Shown: positions 1 to 10,355 of the stretch, piece by piece
Layout: every line of letters begins with the position of its first letter
Numbering within the stretch: the stretch's first letter is position 1
Assembly: GCF_000013145.1 (NCBI RefSeq)
Contig: NC_007799.1
Location: 1,054,001-1,118,000 of the forward strand
Source of the DNA: Ehrlichia chaffeensis str. Arkansas
Lineage (GTDB): Bacteria > Pseudomonadota > Alphaproteobacteria > Rickettsiales > Anaplasmataceae
Direction of reading: 5' to 3'
DNA length: 64,000 nt
Notes under the pieces: generated by a model
Seen by the model: only the letters and a program-made list of their open reading frames with translations
What the model was told of the DNA's origin: nothing
Databases searched by the model: none
Position numbers and translations under genes: made by a program

Positions 1-312
1 ATATTCCCCATGCATCATACCAGATGGAGTACTTAAATATGCACCACTAGTATACTCAAAAAACTCTCCAGGTTTTAATACAGGCTGTTTACCTATTACT
101 CCTAAACCTGTTACTTCATTAATAACACCTGTTGAATCAATGATTTTCCAACTTCTCCTCAAGAGCTGGACTGTAGAATTACTTTTATTCTTAACTCTGA
201 TGTTATACAACCATATATAACAATTTTCATGTGGAGCAGATTGCTCTTCTAAGTAACTTGGAACAACTTTAACTTCAATAAGTTTGGTCATACTATAATA
301 TTGTAGTGTCAT
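1..312 (-). CDS. apaG: ApaG family protein (3' end beyond window)
   Basis: Read on the minus strand, this gives about 104 codons with no stop, running off the left edge. The product begins MTLQYYSMTKLIEVKV and contains YIWLYNIRVKN, LLRRSWKIID, GVIGKQPVLKPGEFFEYTSG and STPSGMMHGEY. These are the ordered motifs of ApaG, a small fibronectin-III-like beta-sandwich protein of about 125 residues once linked to Co2+/Mg2+ resistance; its biochemical role remains unclear. I chose the ATG at 312 because AAGGG lies about seven bases upstream. The in-frame ATG at 291 has no such site. The gene is divergent from purK. Only the last 20 or so residues should be missing. Confidence 0.88.
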   Translation of the reverse strand, partial: MTLQYYSMTKLIEVKVVPSYLEEQSAPHENCYIWLYNIRVKNKSNSTVQLLRRSWKIIDSTGVINEVTGLGVIGKQPVLKPGEFFEYTSGAYLSTPSGMMHGEY

Positions 313-605
313 AAACAACCCTTAGCTACATAATAAATAATACATCAATTTCACCAACATATCAACACACAATACCTGAAATTTATGATTCGAAATAATC
401 AAAAATACTGATCACAATCATTAATAGTTACAAACTTACCATATACACCATTTCAATTCTACACAACTTAACGTTAACACTATAATGAATACAGAGCATA
501 CTTCCCAGTGTTACAAAAATTACACACCTTATTATTTAATTGACTTGTTTTTTTGAGGCAGATTATTATTAACTTTGAAAATACAACAACAGTAAATTGA
601 TCACT
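313..605. other. Divergent intergenic region apaG/purK
   Basis: AT-rich spacer of about 290 bases between two divergently transcribed genes, so it should hold promoters for both. I see no clear -35/-10 pair, RNA gene or repeat in it. Confidence 0.5.
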
Positions 606-1691
606 ATGCTACACGATTCATACATCGGCCCTGGATCAACTATTGGGATTATAGGTGGAGGACAGTTAGGAAAAATGATATCCATTGCTGCAGCAAACTT
701 AGGATATAAAACACATTTATTAACTAATAACCCGGATGATCCATCAGTCTACATTACTAACAGTGCAACTATATCACACAATTATCAAAATACAGAATCA
801 TTGCTTGAGTTTGCATCTAATGTCGACATTGCAACCTTAGAATTTGAGAACATTCCTACTACTACTATAGATATATTATCACAAAAAATCAAAGTTTATC
901 CAGGAAAAGAAGCTTTATACATTTCCCAAAATAGAATAAGAGAAAAACAGCACATAAGAAATTTAGGAATCAAAACTTCAGATTTTAGAGTAATTGATAA
1001 CTACAACAGTTTAGTCAAAAATACTATAGAACTAGGATATCCCACCTTACTTAAGACCACAGAATTAGGCTACGATGGAAAAGGCCAGTATATAATAAAA
1101 CAACAAGATGATTTAAGTGCTTTATCAACTCTCAATTGGGACCAATCATATATTTTAGAAAAATTTGTCAAAATTTATAAAGAAATATCTGTTATAATAA
1201 CAAAAAGCATCAGTGGTTCTATAGAATTTTTTCCAACTGCGGAAAACTGTCATACTGATGGTATTTTAACCACATCATCAGTACCAGCCCTAATCTCTCA
1301 AGAGATAAATGTACAAGCACAAAAAATTGCTTTACAAATTGCAGAATCTATTAATTTAGTAGGTTTATTAGCAGTGGAATTTTTCATAACAGATACACAA
1401 GAACTTATAGTTAATGAAATAGCTCCCCGCCCTCACAACTCTGGACATTGGAGCTTAGATGCTTGTAACATCAGCCAATTTGAACAATTAATAAGAGCAA
1501 TATGTGGATTACCTTTAAAGCCTGTAAAATTACTTTTTCCATGTATTATGAATAACATATTAGGAGATAATATACACAACTATTATAAACATGAAACCAA
1601 GGTTAATGAAAACTTATACATATACGGCAAGAAAAAGGCCACTAAAAACAGAAAAATGGGCCACATTAACACATTAAAATTCAACCAGTAA
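606..1691 (+). CDS. purK: N5-carboxyaminoimidazole ribonucleotide synthase PurK
   Basis: ATP-grasp enzyme of de novo purine synthesis that carboxylates AIR to N5-CAIR using ATP and bicarbonate; cytosolic. Visible motifs: the N-terminal nucleotide-binding loop IGIIGGGQLGKM (residues about 13-24), the ATP-grasp segment YPTLLKTTELGYDGKGQY, the metal-binding VNEIAPRPHNSGHW, and the family C-terminal signature NRKMGHIN. The length of about 361 aa fits the family. A TTG nine bases upstream (597) is in frame, but the ATG at 606 is the more natural start; neither has a clear Shine-Dalgarno. The last 40 or so codons lie inside a tandem duplication, so a second copy of the C-terminus follows the stop. 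purH, from the same pathway, lies at 49 kb. Confidence 0.95.
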   Translation: MLHDSYIGPGSTIGIIGGGQLGKMISIAAANLGYKTHLLTNNPDDPSVYITNSATISHNYQNTESLLEFASNVDIATLEFENIPTTTIDILSQKIKVYPGKEALYISQNRIREKQHIRNLGIKTSDFRVIDNYNSLVKNTIELGYPTLLKTTELGYDGKGQYIIKQQDDLSALSTLNWDQSYILEKFVKIYKEISVIITKSISGSIEFFPTAENCHTDGILTTSSVPALISQEINVQAQKIALQIAESINLVGLLAVEFFITDTQELIVNEIAPRPHNSGHWSLDACNISQFEQLIRAICGLPLKPVKLLFPCIMNNILGDNIHNYYKHETKVNENLYIYGKKKATKNRKMGHINTLKFNQ

Positions 1692-2046
1692 CCGGAGCAA
1701 CTATCATTAGAAAGTTTAGTTTCACAATACAAATATTCACGAATTTATAAATGAAATAATAAACTACACAGTACACCAAAAAAAGCAACCAGAAATACAC
1801 TCATTAAGAGACAACATTCTCAACTATTTCGAAATCAAGGTTAATGAAAACTTATACATATATGGCAAGAAAAAGGCCACTAAGAATAGAAAAATGGGCC
1901 ATATTAACACAGTAAAATTCAGCTAGTAACCAGAGCAACTATCATTAGAAAGTTTAGTTTCACAATACAAATTATTCACAGAATTTATAAATGAAATAAT
2001 AAACTACACAGTACACCAAAAAAAGCAACCAGAAATACACTCATTA
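1564..2046 (+). repeat. Two-copy tandem duplication of the purK 3' end (~240 bp unit)
   Basis: Copy 1 (about 1564-1806) covers the last 40 or so codons of purK, its stop and about 115 bases of downstream DNA. Copy 2 (about 1808-2046) repeats all of this, offset by 238-244 bases with a few indels and substitutions. The two copies are near-identical over their non-coding part, so the duplication looks recent. Confidence 0.93.
1808..1926 (+). pseudogene. purK C-terminal fragment
   Basis: Second copy of the purK tail, in a single open frame: RDNILNYFEIKVNENLYIYG, then KKKATKNRKMGHINTVKFS and a stop. It has no start codon, ATP-grasp core or ribosome binding site. It is a duplication remnant and very unlikely to be expressed as a functional protein. 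Confidence 0.85.
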
Positions 2047-2117
2047 TGATTATCATATCAATACGTAGGCCATAGACTTTCCAAATAAATTGATAATACA
2101 CAAACTACATAAACTAC

Positions 2118-2379
2118 TGATACCAATCTTCACAGGTAATCTTTATAACTATACCGCCTGCTTCTTTCTTAGTAGATTGAGCATTAACATCTGCACAACC
2201 CACCAGCTCCAAAATAATTACTATTATTTTCAGCTAAAAGCTTCCCTGAGTTACATTCATTCTTACCTATTTCCTCCCACAAAACTTCTGTCATAAAGTC
2301 CTGATATGGTATAAATCTTATTCTCTTACCATCTGGTACATTCTCTGATTGATAATATACAAATATACAAACACATAAC
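2118..2379 (-). pseudogene. C-terminal fragment copy 3, frameshifted
   Basis: The most distal duplicate. Compared with copy 2 it has a 3-base and a 1-base insertion near the end (around 2140 and 2205), so the frame no longer reaches the native C-terminus. It is a decayed duplication remnant. Confidence 0.8.
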
Positions 2380-2641
2380 CTATTGATACCAATCTTCACA
2401 GGTAATCTTTACTATACCGCCTGCTCCTTTCTCAGTAGATTGAGTATTAACATCTGCACAACCACCAGCTCCAAAATAATTACTATTATTTTCAGCTAAA
2501 AGCTTCCCTGAGTTACATTCATTCTTACCTATTTCCTCCCACAAAACTTCTGTCATAAAGTCCTGATATGGTATAAATCTTATTCTCTTACCATCTGGTA
2601 CATTCTCTGATTGATAATATACAAATATACAAACACATAAC
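2380..2641 (-). pseudogene. C-terminal fragment copy 2 of the 750-aa exported protein
   Basis: Open frame ending in the same GAGGIVKITCEDWYQ tail as the full gene and starting at a chance ATG in the preceding unit. It encodes about 76 residues of the glycine-rich domain end, with no signal peptide. It is a product of the tandem duplication rather than a separate gene. Confidence 0.8.
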
Positions 2642-4894
2642 CTATTGATACCAATCTTCACAGGTAATCTTTACTATACCGCCTGCTCCTTTCTCAGTAG
2701 ATTGAGTATTAACATCTGCACAACCACCAGCTCCAAAATAATTACTATTATTTTCAGCTAAAAGCTTCCCTGAGTTACATTCATTCTTACCTATTTCCTC
2801 CCACAAAACTTCTGTCATAAAGTCTTGATATGGTATAAATCTTATTCTCTTACCATCTGGTACATTTTCTGAGTGACGGGTTACATAATTATTAACTATT
2901 CTATAATATAACATCTTCTTATCATGAACTAACTTATTACTTTTTATCCTTTTTTTCATATCATTAAGTAATTTCCCAGCTCCATTCGCTGTCAATTTCA
3001 CCTCACAAACTTCACCATTATGTGAATATTTATCTCTCTTACAAAATTCAATCATAGCATCTGTTCCTACAGTATGCTCATTGTCAAGAACTTGATCACG
3101 AATACCTTGTAAATGTACTTTTATAAAATATTTATTAGATTTTCCTGTTTTAAACATACCCATAACATATTCACCAGGTTGTCCTTCTTCACTTTTCCAA
3201 TTTTCTATATCAATTTTACCAGATTGCCCTCCACTCCAGATTTCCACTTTTACAAAGTCACATCTGCTAGGCACATTATATACATCAGTTAGCTTTGGAT
3301 AACGCAGTAATACATCCACATGCTTGTCATTTTTTAACTGTTCCTGAAACTTCAACAAGGCAGAATCTAAAGTATTATCATGTGGTGCAATTTTTTCCAC
3401 TGCATATGTTTTACTTTCAAAATGATCAACACACATCCCCATAGAATGATAATCTAAAAACTGCAGTTCACTTTGTAATTTTGTATCTAAAGACAACATC
3501 TTTTTATGGTCAACATCAAAGTATCTCAATACACAAGCATCAAATCTATTAGCTTTGGTAAACTGAGTTAAAATCTCAGGATTTGAAAATTCACTACTTT
3601 CTAGCTTTAACTTCGCATTTTGGTACAAATAATATGAATTTTTTAGGCTATTACAAGGATTATCATCTGGATAGATATTGGTTATCCTATTGCTATACTG
3701 TTCATCAGGAAAGAAATAGTAACCATCTCCATTTATGAAAAGATCATCTAAAAAATCCTGCGTTTTATTCGTTATATCATATTCATAATCAGCACATTGA
3801 ATATATTTTTTCTCATGTACACGTACATAACGTACCATTCCACTCGGCAAAGGTTTAAGCCAAGTGTGTTTATCGTATTCTTCATATTTCTCACGAGACT
3901 TCAACACATATCCGAAAATTGCGCTTATACCATCTACACATTTTACTGTAATTTTATTATCATGCTTGTATCTTACCCTACTTACTTCATTATTTCCGCA
4001 ATATTCATGTAGTTTCAAGATTTTCCCATTTTGGCATTGCTCGTACAAATAGAAGTCATGACTATTAACATCAATTTTAGGCCTTACAATATCAACATTA
4101 AAATCACGCATAATTCTATTATCAATAAGGTTACCTTTTTCTGAAGTCATTACATCATAAAATCTTATCTCCATTGTACCATTTTTATGTTCACTTAACT
4201 TTAGTTTAGACAATACAGGAATAGGAACACATTTAGTCATAAAATTCCCTTGATCATAATAACTAGCACATATTAGATTATGTCCTGACCTATATATTCT
4301 AAACTCATACAACTTTCCAGAAAATGCAACTTTATAATCTCCCCCTATTACATCATTCTCAAATAAGAAAAAGTCTCGTTTATACAAACTTCCATTATCT
4401 ACTATTATAAGTCTAATACCTGGTTTAAAGAATGTCTGGCGCGAAAACTCTACTGGTACAAATCTTATGCTATTTTTCTCTTCAAGTAATAAAGGACAAA
4501 ATACCATAGGAAGTGGTTTTGAAGATATTTTTTCACACATTATACTAGTCTCACACTTTGTACCCCATTCTGATTGGTTAACTGGCAAATTTTCACAAGA
4601 ATATACTTGACACATACACAGCTTTGGATGCATAAAATCACTTTCATCAATATAAGCGATACAGTACATTGAAGATGATCCTACACTTTTACACTCCCCT
4701 GCATTAACAGTAGTTTCAAAAAAAAGATTTGCCAATTTTATCTTATCATTACAAAAACGTAGAGATTTATAACTCAGACTAGGTTTTGCATTAAAAATCT
4801 CTTCATATCCAAACACACATGTAGTACCCACACAAAATGTCAATATAAATATATATAAGACTCCTTTTACAATATTAAAAATATGCCTAAACAT
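2642..4894 (-). CDS. Exported cysteine-rich protein with glycine-rich domain (paralogue 1)
   Basis: 750 residues, function unknown. A signal peptide is clear (hydrophobic residues 10-28, cleavage likely after VFG). Residues 30-500 are rich in scattered cysteines and carry motifs shared with the two next genes, such as SRQTFFKPGIR, CVPIPVL and MCVDHF. Residues 545-748 form a glycine-rich domain that opens CDFVKVEIWSGGQSG and closes GAGGCADV...GAGGIVKITCEDW. This layout resembles bacterial glycine-rich adhesin or tail-fibre domains. There are no transmembrane segments after the signal, so it should be periplasmic, outer-membrane-associated or secreted. It lies downstream of 1231- and 1965-aa paralogues, virB4 and virB2 copies on the same strand. 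Its 3' end is tandemly duplicated. A secretion-system link is inferred from context only. Confidence 0.85.
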   Translation of the reverse strand: MFRHIFNIVKGVLYIFILTFCVGTTCVFGYEEIFNAKPSLSYKSLRFCNDKIKLANLFFETTVNAGECKSVGSSSMYCIAYIDESDFMHPKLCMCQVYSCENLPVNQSEWGTKCETSIMCEKISSKPLPMVFCPLLLEEKNSIRFVPVEFSRQTFFKPGIRLIIVDNGSLYKRDFFLFENDVIGGDYKVAFSGKLYEFRIYRSGHNLICASYYDQGNFMTKCVPIPVLSKLKLSEHKNGTMEIRFYDVMTSEKGNLIDNRIMRDFNVDIVRPKIDVNSHDFYLYEQCQNGKILKLHEYCGNNEVSRVRYKHDNKITVKCVDGISAIFGYVLKSREKYEEYDKHTWLKPLPSGMVRYVRVHEKKYIQCADYEYDITNKTQDFLDDLFINGDGYYFFPDEQYSNRITNIYPDDNPCNSLKNSYYLYQNAKLKLESSEFSNPEILTQFTKANRFDACVLRYFDVDHKKMLSLDTKLQSELQFLDYHSMGMCVDHFESKTYAVEKIAPHDNTLDSALLKFQEQLKNDKHVDVLLRYPKLTDVYNVPSRCDFVKVEIWSGGQSGKIDIENWKSEEGQPGEYVMGMFKTGKSNKYFIKVHLQGIRDQVLDNEHTVGTDAMIEFCKRDKYSHNGEVCEVKLTANGAGKLLNDMKKRIKSNKLVHDKKMLYYRIVNNYVTRHSENVPDGKRIRFIPYQDFMTEVLWEEIGKNECNSGKLLAENNSNYFGAGGCADVNTQSTEKGAGGIVKITCEDWYQ

Positions 4895-5213
4895 AAATAT
4901 ATATACTTAAATAGAAAAGAAAATTATAGTAATGCTTAATATGTTAACATAAATATTTATTCATATTAACCATATTTTATAATAAATATAATATATAATT
5001 AATTATTTATTTAAGTTTCTTAAAAAGAAGACTAATATAATGAAGTAATTTACTTGTAATAAACTTGATATACAACACCATTAACTTACTTCTAGATAGT
5101 TAGAAATACTTTCGCATCAGGTAATGCCAAACACAACTATTACCTAGTACAACACATAAGGTTCTGAGCACATTAACCCTTATACAAATTCACATATTTA
5201 CTTAGTGCTACAG
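4895..5213. other. Spacer between two exported paralogues
   Basis: About 320 bases of very AT-rich DNA upstream of the 750-aa gene. It should hold that gene's promoter, but many TATAAT-like strings make any single call unsafe. An imperfect inverted repeat near 5012-5034 (AGTTTCTT / AAGAAGACT) could form a weak hairpin. Confidence 0.4.
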
Positions 5214-8200
5214 CTACTTTTTTGCTTGAATTGGTGTTGCATTCTTCACCGATGAACTTTTTACTACTTTCACCATAGTCTTATTAGATTGTTTGTCTAC
5301 TTGTTCTCTAACTTCCTGCGGCAACCTATAGTAACCTAGTATTTGCCATATAGTTCTACCAACCTTCCAACAAACAGGATTTATATCTAGACTAAAAACA
5401 TCTTTAACCTTAGCACGGTGATGGTCTCTTATATCACTATAACAACACGTATAATCAAAAACCTCACTACTACTGCTACTCTTACTATAACATGATAACG
5501 CAAGATTTTCACTAGCTATACATTTAGTCATTTTTCCATTATGATAACAACAATGGTTATCATTTGGACATGACACTTTAATACTTTCACCTATTTTACT
5601 ATTATATTTTACATCTACAGCACTACTAGGCAAACAAGCATCAGAACTCTCAACTTTATCTCTAACTAATTTATAACTATTTGGACCATCAAAAGTTCCA
5701 CCTTTAGAATAAATACATAAAGACACTAAACACCCTTTATTTTTTACCTTATCTGTAGTATCAATACAAAACGTTTTCTCTTCAGGATAATAAGCATACT
5801 GTAGCTCTACTCCTTTGGTTTCCTCTAAATTCAAATTTATATCAAGTTGTTCCTTAGATAACGGCTTATTATTTTTCCGCTGTGATTTTGCTAATGTTAA
5901 AAAACCATCAGAAGATCCAAAGCCAGCATATTTTTTTGCAAAAACACGTGTTTTTTCATCTTTTAATCCATAACTTTCCAATGTATTATAGTTATATGAT
6001 TTCACATCTGTATTTATTTTTAAATTCTCTATCCTTATTTCACTTTTAAATGGATAATTCATTCTCTCTTGAACCAACATTCCCATAGATACACTATCGT
6101 TATTCTGTATAGGATAAGTACCAATAGTTTTCAGATATTGAATATTGTTCCCAATACTCAAATAGGATACCTGTTTTTTTACACTATTATCACCTTCTAT
6201 AGATTTAGTCACCTTCTCAAAATTCTCAACTTTTTCTGTTTTATGTTTCTGTGTTTCAGCTGTATTAGAAATCGGAGGTAAACTAGTCAGTAATTCTTTA
6301 CCACCATCATCAAAAGTTTCCCTAAGTTCTATAGGCAAAGTACTGTAATTAAACATTTTCAGTATATTAACACCTTTTTGTCTCCAACAAATATCTTTAC
6401 GATGCTCTGTATCTTGTATATTATGATAACAACATACATATTTATCCTCCGACATCTTTAAATGGCTCATCCTATTTCTATAGCATAACAAACTCATATT
6501 TTCATGTTCCCAATTTTGCCAACATTTTATACGATTAACACGCAGTCCACCTGTAGCATAAGTATAATCTGCATTATCAAAATTAGACATATAACCAGTA
6601 ACTAGAGCTTGGTGATTGTCATAACAATATTTACTATCACTCACACGTTTTATAGTCATCTTATCTCCTGCAGCAAAAATATTCACAAAAAGATGATGCT
6701 TTCTTTCAACAAGAGGTTCACATTTTTCACCAAACATAGTAACAGGAGATCTAAACTTCATATATTCATTATCTGCAGAATATATACAAACTGACTTTAA
6801 ACATCCACCACGACCATTTACACATAGTGAATTTTTATTTTTATTATAAATATAGCTTGCACTTTTTTCATTCTGTACTCGTTTAGTAGTATTACCACTC
6901 CACATCTCACACGTTAGTCTTACTAACCCATCTGCACCTTCTTGAATTGATTTACTGATATTAGCACATCCTCCAGAACCAGGATACTGATTTGGGTTCT
7001 TTTCAAATGCATTAGCTGGTCCTGAACAATCATTACTATTTAATCTAATAGTACCAGCAGGAAACTGAGGATCTCCCCATGGAATAAATCTATAATACTG
7101 TAACCATACAGGCCTTTGTCTAGAAAAATCCATACCAGTAGCAGACCTATAATGCATTACAATATCATCATTAATAAACGAGTGATTCTTTTGACACTCA
7201 TTATGAGTACATCCACGAGCTACAAATGAAACATTACAATTACTATTAAAACTACCAGAGTCACATAGAGCCACTACTGTATCTTCACCATATTCTCCTG
7301 GATAGCTGCCTCCTTCTCCAACATATATTACTAATTTTTTCCCTTTTAGTTTACCATTATTAGTTCCTAATATACCAAGAGTATAATGAGCAGGAGCCCC
7401 AGAATAAGCTTTACCATCACTTATATATCCAGCTTGACCTCCTCCCCAAGCTTCAACTTTTATAAAATCACACTGATGATAATTACCTATTTCGTATACA
7501 TATTGTTTTGTCTTGGTACCATCTATATGTTTCTTTACCCTATATTCATATTTAGGGAAATGATCGACACACATTTTTTCAAAATACAAGTTTCTCTCTA
7601 CTAATCCATCTAAAACTCCTTCATTTTGTAGAATAAAATCCAGATTTTTTAATTCACTCCTATTTCTATTTGGACCAAAAGTTTGAAAATCATCACTTGT
7701 ATAACTATATAAACAACTCTTACTATATTCTCTGTCATCAGAAGAATATTCCAATTTCCCAAAAATACACTCCTTAGCATCTTTAACATTTTTAAGATAG
7801 GTTGGAACATACAAATATAATTCACTATTCCCACATAAATTTTGTTTTGTATTTCCCTTATATGGAGCAATACGATACCCTACCCTAGGAATAGTATAGT
7901 GATCACCACGAACTTTAATAGACGTTACAAAAGATCTCATATTTATATTATCAAGATCATAGCTCATACTATCATCACATGGGTAATATACCCCACCATC
8001 ATATATATGACGTACTAACTTCTTCTTATTTAACCTTAACCAAAAATATCTATGTCCTCCAATAGTTTGGTCATATCTTTTTATATAATACCCTTTTCCC
8101 GTATAATTTAATCCTGACAGACATGTTATATTATTAAATACCTCCTTAGTTGCAATTTTCTCTACAGTCTTAGTACATTCAATGCGATCTCCCCGCACGT

Positions 8201-8909
8201 TCCCATCAACACATTCAGTTCTTGTTTCAAATTCATGAGTTTTCAAGTTCATCTCAGGCTGAATTAGATCAACAGATTTACCAAATACAGCCCTTAACTC
8301 TTCTGCTGTCATTTCCTTGACTTGTTCTTTATAATCACGACCAGTAGCACTATTTAGATTGCCTTCAACTACACTTTTCACCTTGACTTCAGCAACAAAT
8401 ATTTGATCTTTTTTTCTTATTTTAAACACAGGACGCCTTAACGCTGGTATCGGTAAACATTGCTTTATACATTGTCCTCTACTATTATAATAAACACACA
8501 AGCCATCCATACCACTTCTATGCATCCCATAATACATAACACCATAATCTGCCAGACTACGATTACTTTTACCATTTGCCTTAGACATCATAGACTTGAA
8601 ATCTACATACAATGATTCACCAGCTTCTGGCACAAGTTTCAAACCTTTAGAAGGATGCATAAGAAATAATTTAGGCTCAAAAAATGACTGCATATAAAAT
8701 GGTACAATACGAAAATCCAGAACTGGTATTTCCTTGAATATAGTGTCACAGAAAGGATAAGGATTTTTATCAATTTGATCTAAAGTATAAAATGTACTAC
8801 CATCAACACATGCAGATAAACTAACATAAGGGAAAACAACACACAAATAAAATATTACAAGAGCTATCTTTTTTAACACACACTTTACCATTGAATAGAA
8901 GACATACAC
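5214..8909 (-). CDS. Exported cysteine-rich protein with glycine-rich domain (paralogue 2)
   Basis: 1231 residues, function unknown. The signal peptide is at residues 8-34 (an internal ATG at residue 7 is an alternative start). Residues 35-450 match the N-terminal region of its two paralogues in cysteine pattern (CIKQCLPIPALRRP, MCVDHFPKYEY). The glycine-rich domain spans about 480-668, from CDFIKVEAWGGGQAG to GADGLVRLTCEMW. The C-terminal half is specific to this paralogue: two related cysteine-rich modules at about 694-867 and 1046-1204. Each has a GCL.S.CIYS motif, a CCY pair and a final CW...LP.E.RE segment. A linker of about 180 residues separates them. Abundant cysteines imply disulfides formed outside the cytoplasm. 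The 152-bp repeat array lies upstream, in its probable control region. Confidence 0.85.
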   Translation of the reverse strand: MYVFYSMVKCVLKKIALVIFYLCVVFPYVSLSACVDGSTFYTLDQIDKNPYPFCDTIFKEIPVLDFRIVPFYMQSFFEPKLFLMHPSKGLKLVPEAGESLYVDFKSMMSKANGKSNRSLADYGVMYYGMHRSGMDGLCVYYNSRGQCIKQCLPIPALRRPVFKIRKKDQIFVAEVKVKSVVEGNLNSATGRDYKEQVKEMTAEELRAVFGKSVDLIQPEMNLKTHEFETRTECVDGNVRGDRIECTKTVEKIATKEVFNNITCLSGLNYTGKGYYIKRYDQTIGGHRYFWLRLNKKKLVRHIYDGGVYYPCDDSMSYDLDNINMRSFVTSIKVRGDHYTIPRVGYRIAPYKGNTKQNLCGNSELYLYVPTYLKNVKDAKECIFGKLEYSSDDREYSKSCLYSYTSDDFQTFGPNRNRSELKNLDFILQNEGVLDGLVERNLYFEKMCVDHFPKYEYRVKKHIDGTKTKQYVYEIGNYHQCDFIKVEAWGGGQAGYISDGKAYSGAPAHYTLGILGTNNGKLKGKKLVIYVGEGGSYPGEYGEDTVVALCDSGSFNSNCNVSFVARGCTHNECQKNHSFINDDIVMHYRSATGMDFSRQRPVWLQYYRFIPWGDPQFPAGTIRLNSNDCSGPANAFEKNPNQYPGSGGCANISKSIQEGADGLVRLTCEMWSGNTTKRVQNEKSASYIYNKNKNSLCVNGRGGCLKSVCIYSADNEYMKFRSPVTMFGEKCEPLVERKHHLFVNIFAAGDKMTIKRVSDSKYCYDNHQALVTGYMSNFDNADYTYATGGLRVNRIKCWQNWEHENMSLLCYRNRMSHLKMSEDKYVCCYHNIQDTEHRKDICWRQKGVNILKMFNYSTLPIELRETFDDGGKELLTSLPPISNTAETQKHKTEKVENFEKVTKSIEGDNSVKKQVSYLSIGNNIQYLKTIGTYPIQNNDSVSMGMLVQERMNYPFKSEIRIENLKINTDVKSYNYNTLESYGLKDEKTRVFAKKYAGFGSSDGFLTLAKSQRKNNKPLSKEQLDINLNLEETKGVELQYAYYPEEKTFCIDTTDKVKNKGCLVSLCIYSKGGTFDGPNSYKLVRDKVESSDACLPSSAVDVKYNSKIGESIKVSCPNDNHCCYHNGKMTKCIASENLALSCYSKSSSSSEVFDYTCCYSDIRDHHRAKVKDVFSLDINPVCWKVGRTIWQILGYYRLPQEVREQVDKQSNKTMVKVVKSSSVKNATPIQAKK

Positions 8910-9516
8910 TTATTCAAGTATATATCTAAAATTGTATATTACACAATTAACTATCTACATGGTTGTAGACCTATCTACCCAAAATACAATCAATCCAGCG
9001 CTATTCAGTGAAAAATATTCTATAATTAAAAATTACATCATATTTTAGGATATATACAGTTAATTAGTAAATTGAAGTACCGCTAATAAAGCAAGTAACT
9101 ACTTCAATTAAACCACTCAAACTTTCCTATAATAACAAAATTTCAATCTACACACCTTGCACACTATTAAAATTTTCTTTTTCCCTATTGTTAATAAATT
9201 GTTGTATATAACATTACACATGCTATTTACAGTAGAAACTCTTATATATAGACTAAAAATTAATCAACAGTTTTTAAAATATATAATCCACATTTATAAA
9301 ACTCTGTTAACTATTAATTAATATATAAAAAGTGGTAACTGCTTAAACTACAACAAAACTACAAGTGTGAATGATATAGGTAACAACATTCCCTTATAAT
9401 ATACTTAATCAAACGCAACAATGTTAAACTAAAATATTACTACAACTATGGATAATAACATTATATAACTTATTTTATAAAGAAATTTGATGAAAATTTT
9501 CAGTACATTATTTTTA
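8910..9516. other. AT-rich region upstream of the 1231-aa gene
   Basis: About 600 bases with no convincing open frame, RNA gene or terminator. The promoter of the 1231-aa gene should be here, between its start and the repeat array, but no single site stands out in such AT-rich DNA. Confidence 0.4.
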
Positions 9517-10355
9517 CAAATCAGCAAACTTTATAAAATAGCTATTTGTATTGAAACACACACCTTATGCTATATTAACCAACTACATAAAATGGATGAT
9601 TACTTCTCATTAACACTATTGCTACAATTCTACAGAATACATATAACAACCTTTGATAACTCTTACAAAAAAATCTCGATAAATTACAATGTTACTTCTT
9701 ATTATTCCTATAAATCAGCAAACCCTATAAAATACAGCTACATTACATATATAAATGGATAATCAGTATTATTGCTACAGTTCTGCAAAATACAGATAAT
9801 AACCTTTGATAACTCTTACAAAAAATCCTGAGAAAATTACAATGTTACTTCTTATTATTCCTATAAATCAGCAAACCCTATAAAATACAGCTACATTACA
9901 ACATAAATGGATAATTAGTATTATTGCTACAGTTCTGCAAAATACAGATAATAACCTTTGATAACTCTTACAAAAAATCCTGAGAAAATTACAATGTTAC
10001 TTCTTATTATTCCTATAAATCAGCAAAACCTATAAAATACAGTTACATTACAACATAAATGGATAATTAGTATTATTGCTACAATTCTACAGAATACATA
10101 TAACAACCTTTGATAACTCTTACAAAAAATCCTGAGAAAATTACAATGTTACTTCTTATTATTCCTATAAATCAGCAAAACCTATAAAATACAGTTACAT
10201 TACAACATAAATGGATAATTAGTATTATTGCTACAATTCTACAGAATACATATAACAACCTTTGATAACTCTTACAAAAAAATCCTGATAAAATTTACAA
10301 TGTTACTTCTTATTATTCCTATAAATCAGCAAACCTTATAAAATAGCTACATCAC
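9517..10355. repeat. Tandem repeat array, ~152 bp unit, about five copies
   Basis: The marker CCTTTGATAACTCTTAC occurs at about 9650, 9803, 9955, 10107 and 10259, giving a steady 152-153 bp period. A partial, diverged unit starts at about 9517. Each unit carries TGCTACA(A/G)TTCT, the marker, TTACAATGTTACTTCTTATT and AATCAGCAAA. Copies differ by a few substitutions and single-base indels, with neighbouring copies most alike. No unit encodes a conserved frame, and there are no unique spacers, so this is not a CRISPR. It is a likely variable-number repeat between the 1965- and 1231-aa genes. Confidence 0.95.

Larger units (their letters stand above)
2086..2872 (-). repeat. Three-copy tandem repeat of the 3' end of the 750-aa gene (~262 bp unit)
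   Basis: The last 76 or so codons of the neighbouring minus-strand gene (2642-2872) are repeated twice further downstream, at about 2380-2641 and 2115-2379, with offsets of 262 and 266 bases. Each extra copy ends in a shared 30-base junction sequence that is not in the parent gene. The near copy is almost identical to the parent. The far copy has small insertions that break the frame, so it is older or less constrained. Confidence 0.93.

Noticed and set aside
597-605. TTG start for purK nine bases upstream of the ATG
   Set aside because: ATG at 606 gives the normal family length and a TTG start needs support that is not seen.
2090-2296. 68-codon plus-strand frame
   Set aside because: Antisense to the decayed gene-end repeat copies; no coding character.
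9487-9762. 91-codon plus-strand open frame
   Set aside because: Runs into the 152-bp array and has low-complexity AT-driven sequence; no family motif or ribosome site.
9517-10355. CRISPR array
   Set aside because: Units are contiguous 152-bp near-identical copies without short direct repeats and unique spacers; no cas genes nearby. The same applies to 53568-54256 and 63015-63790.
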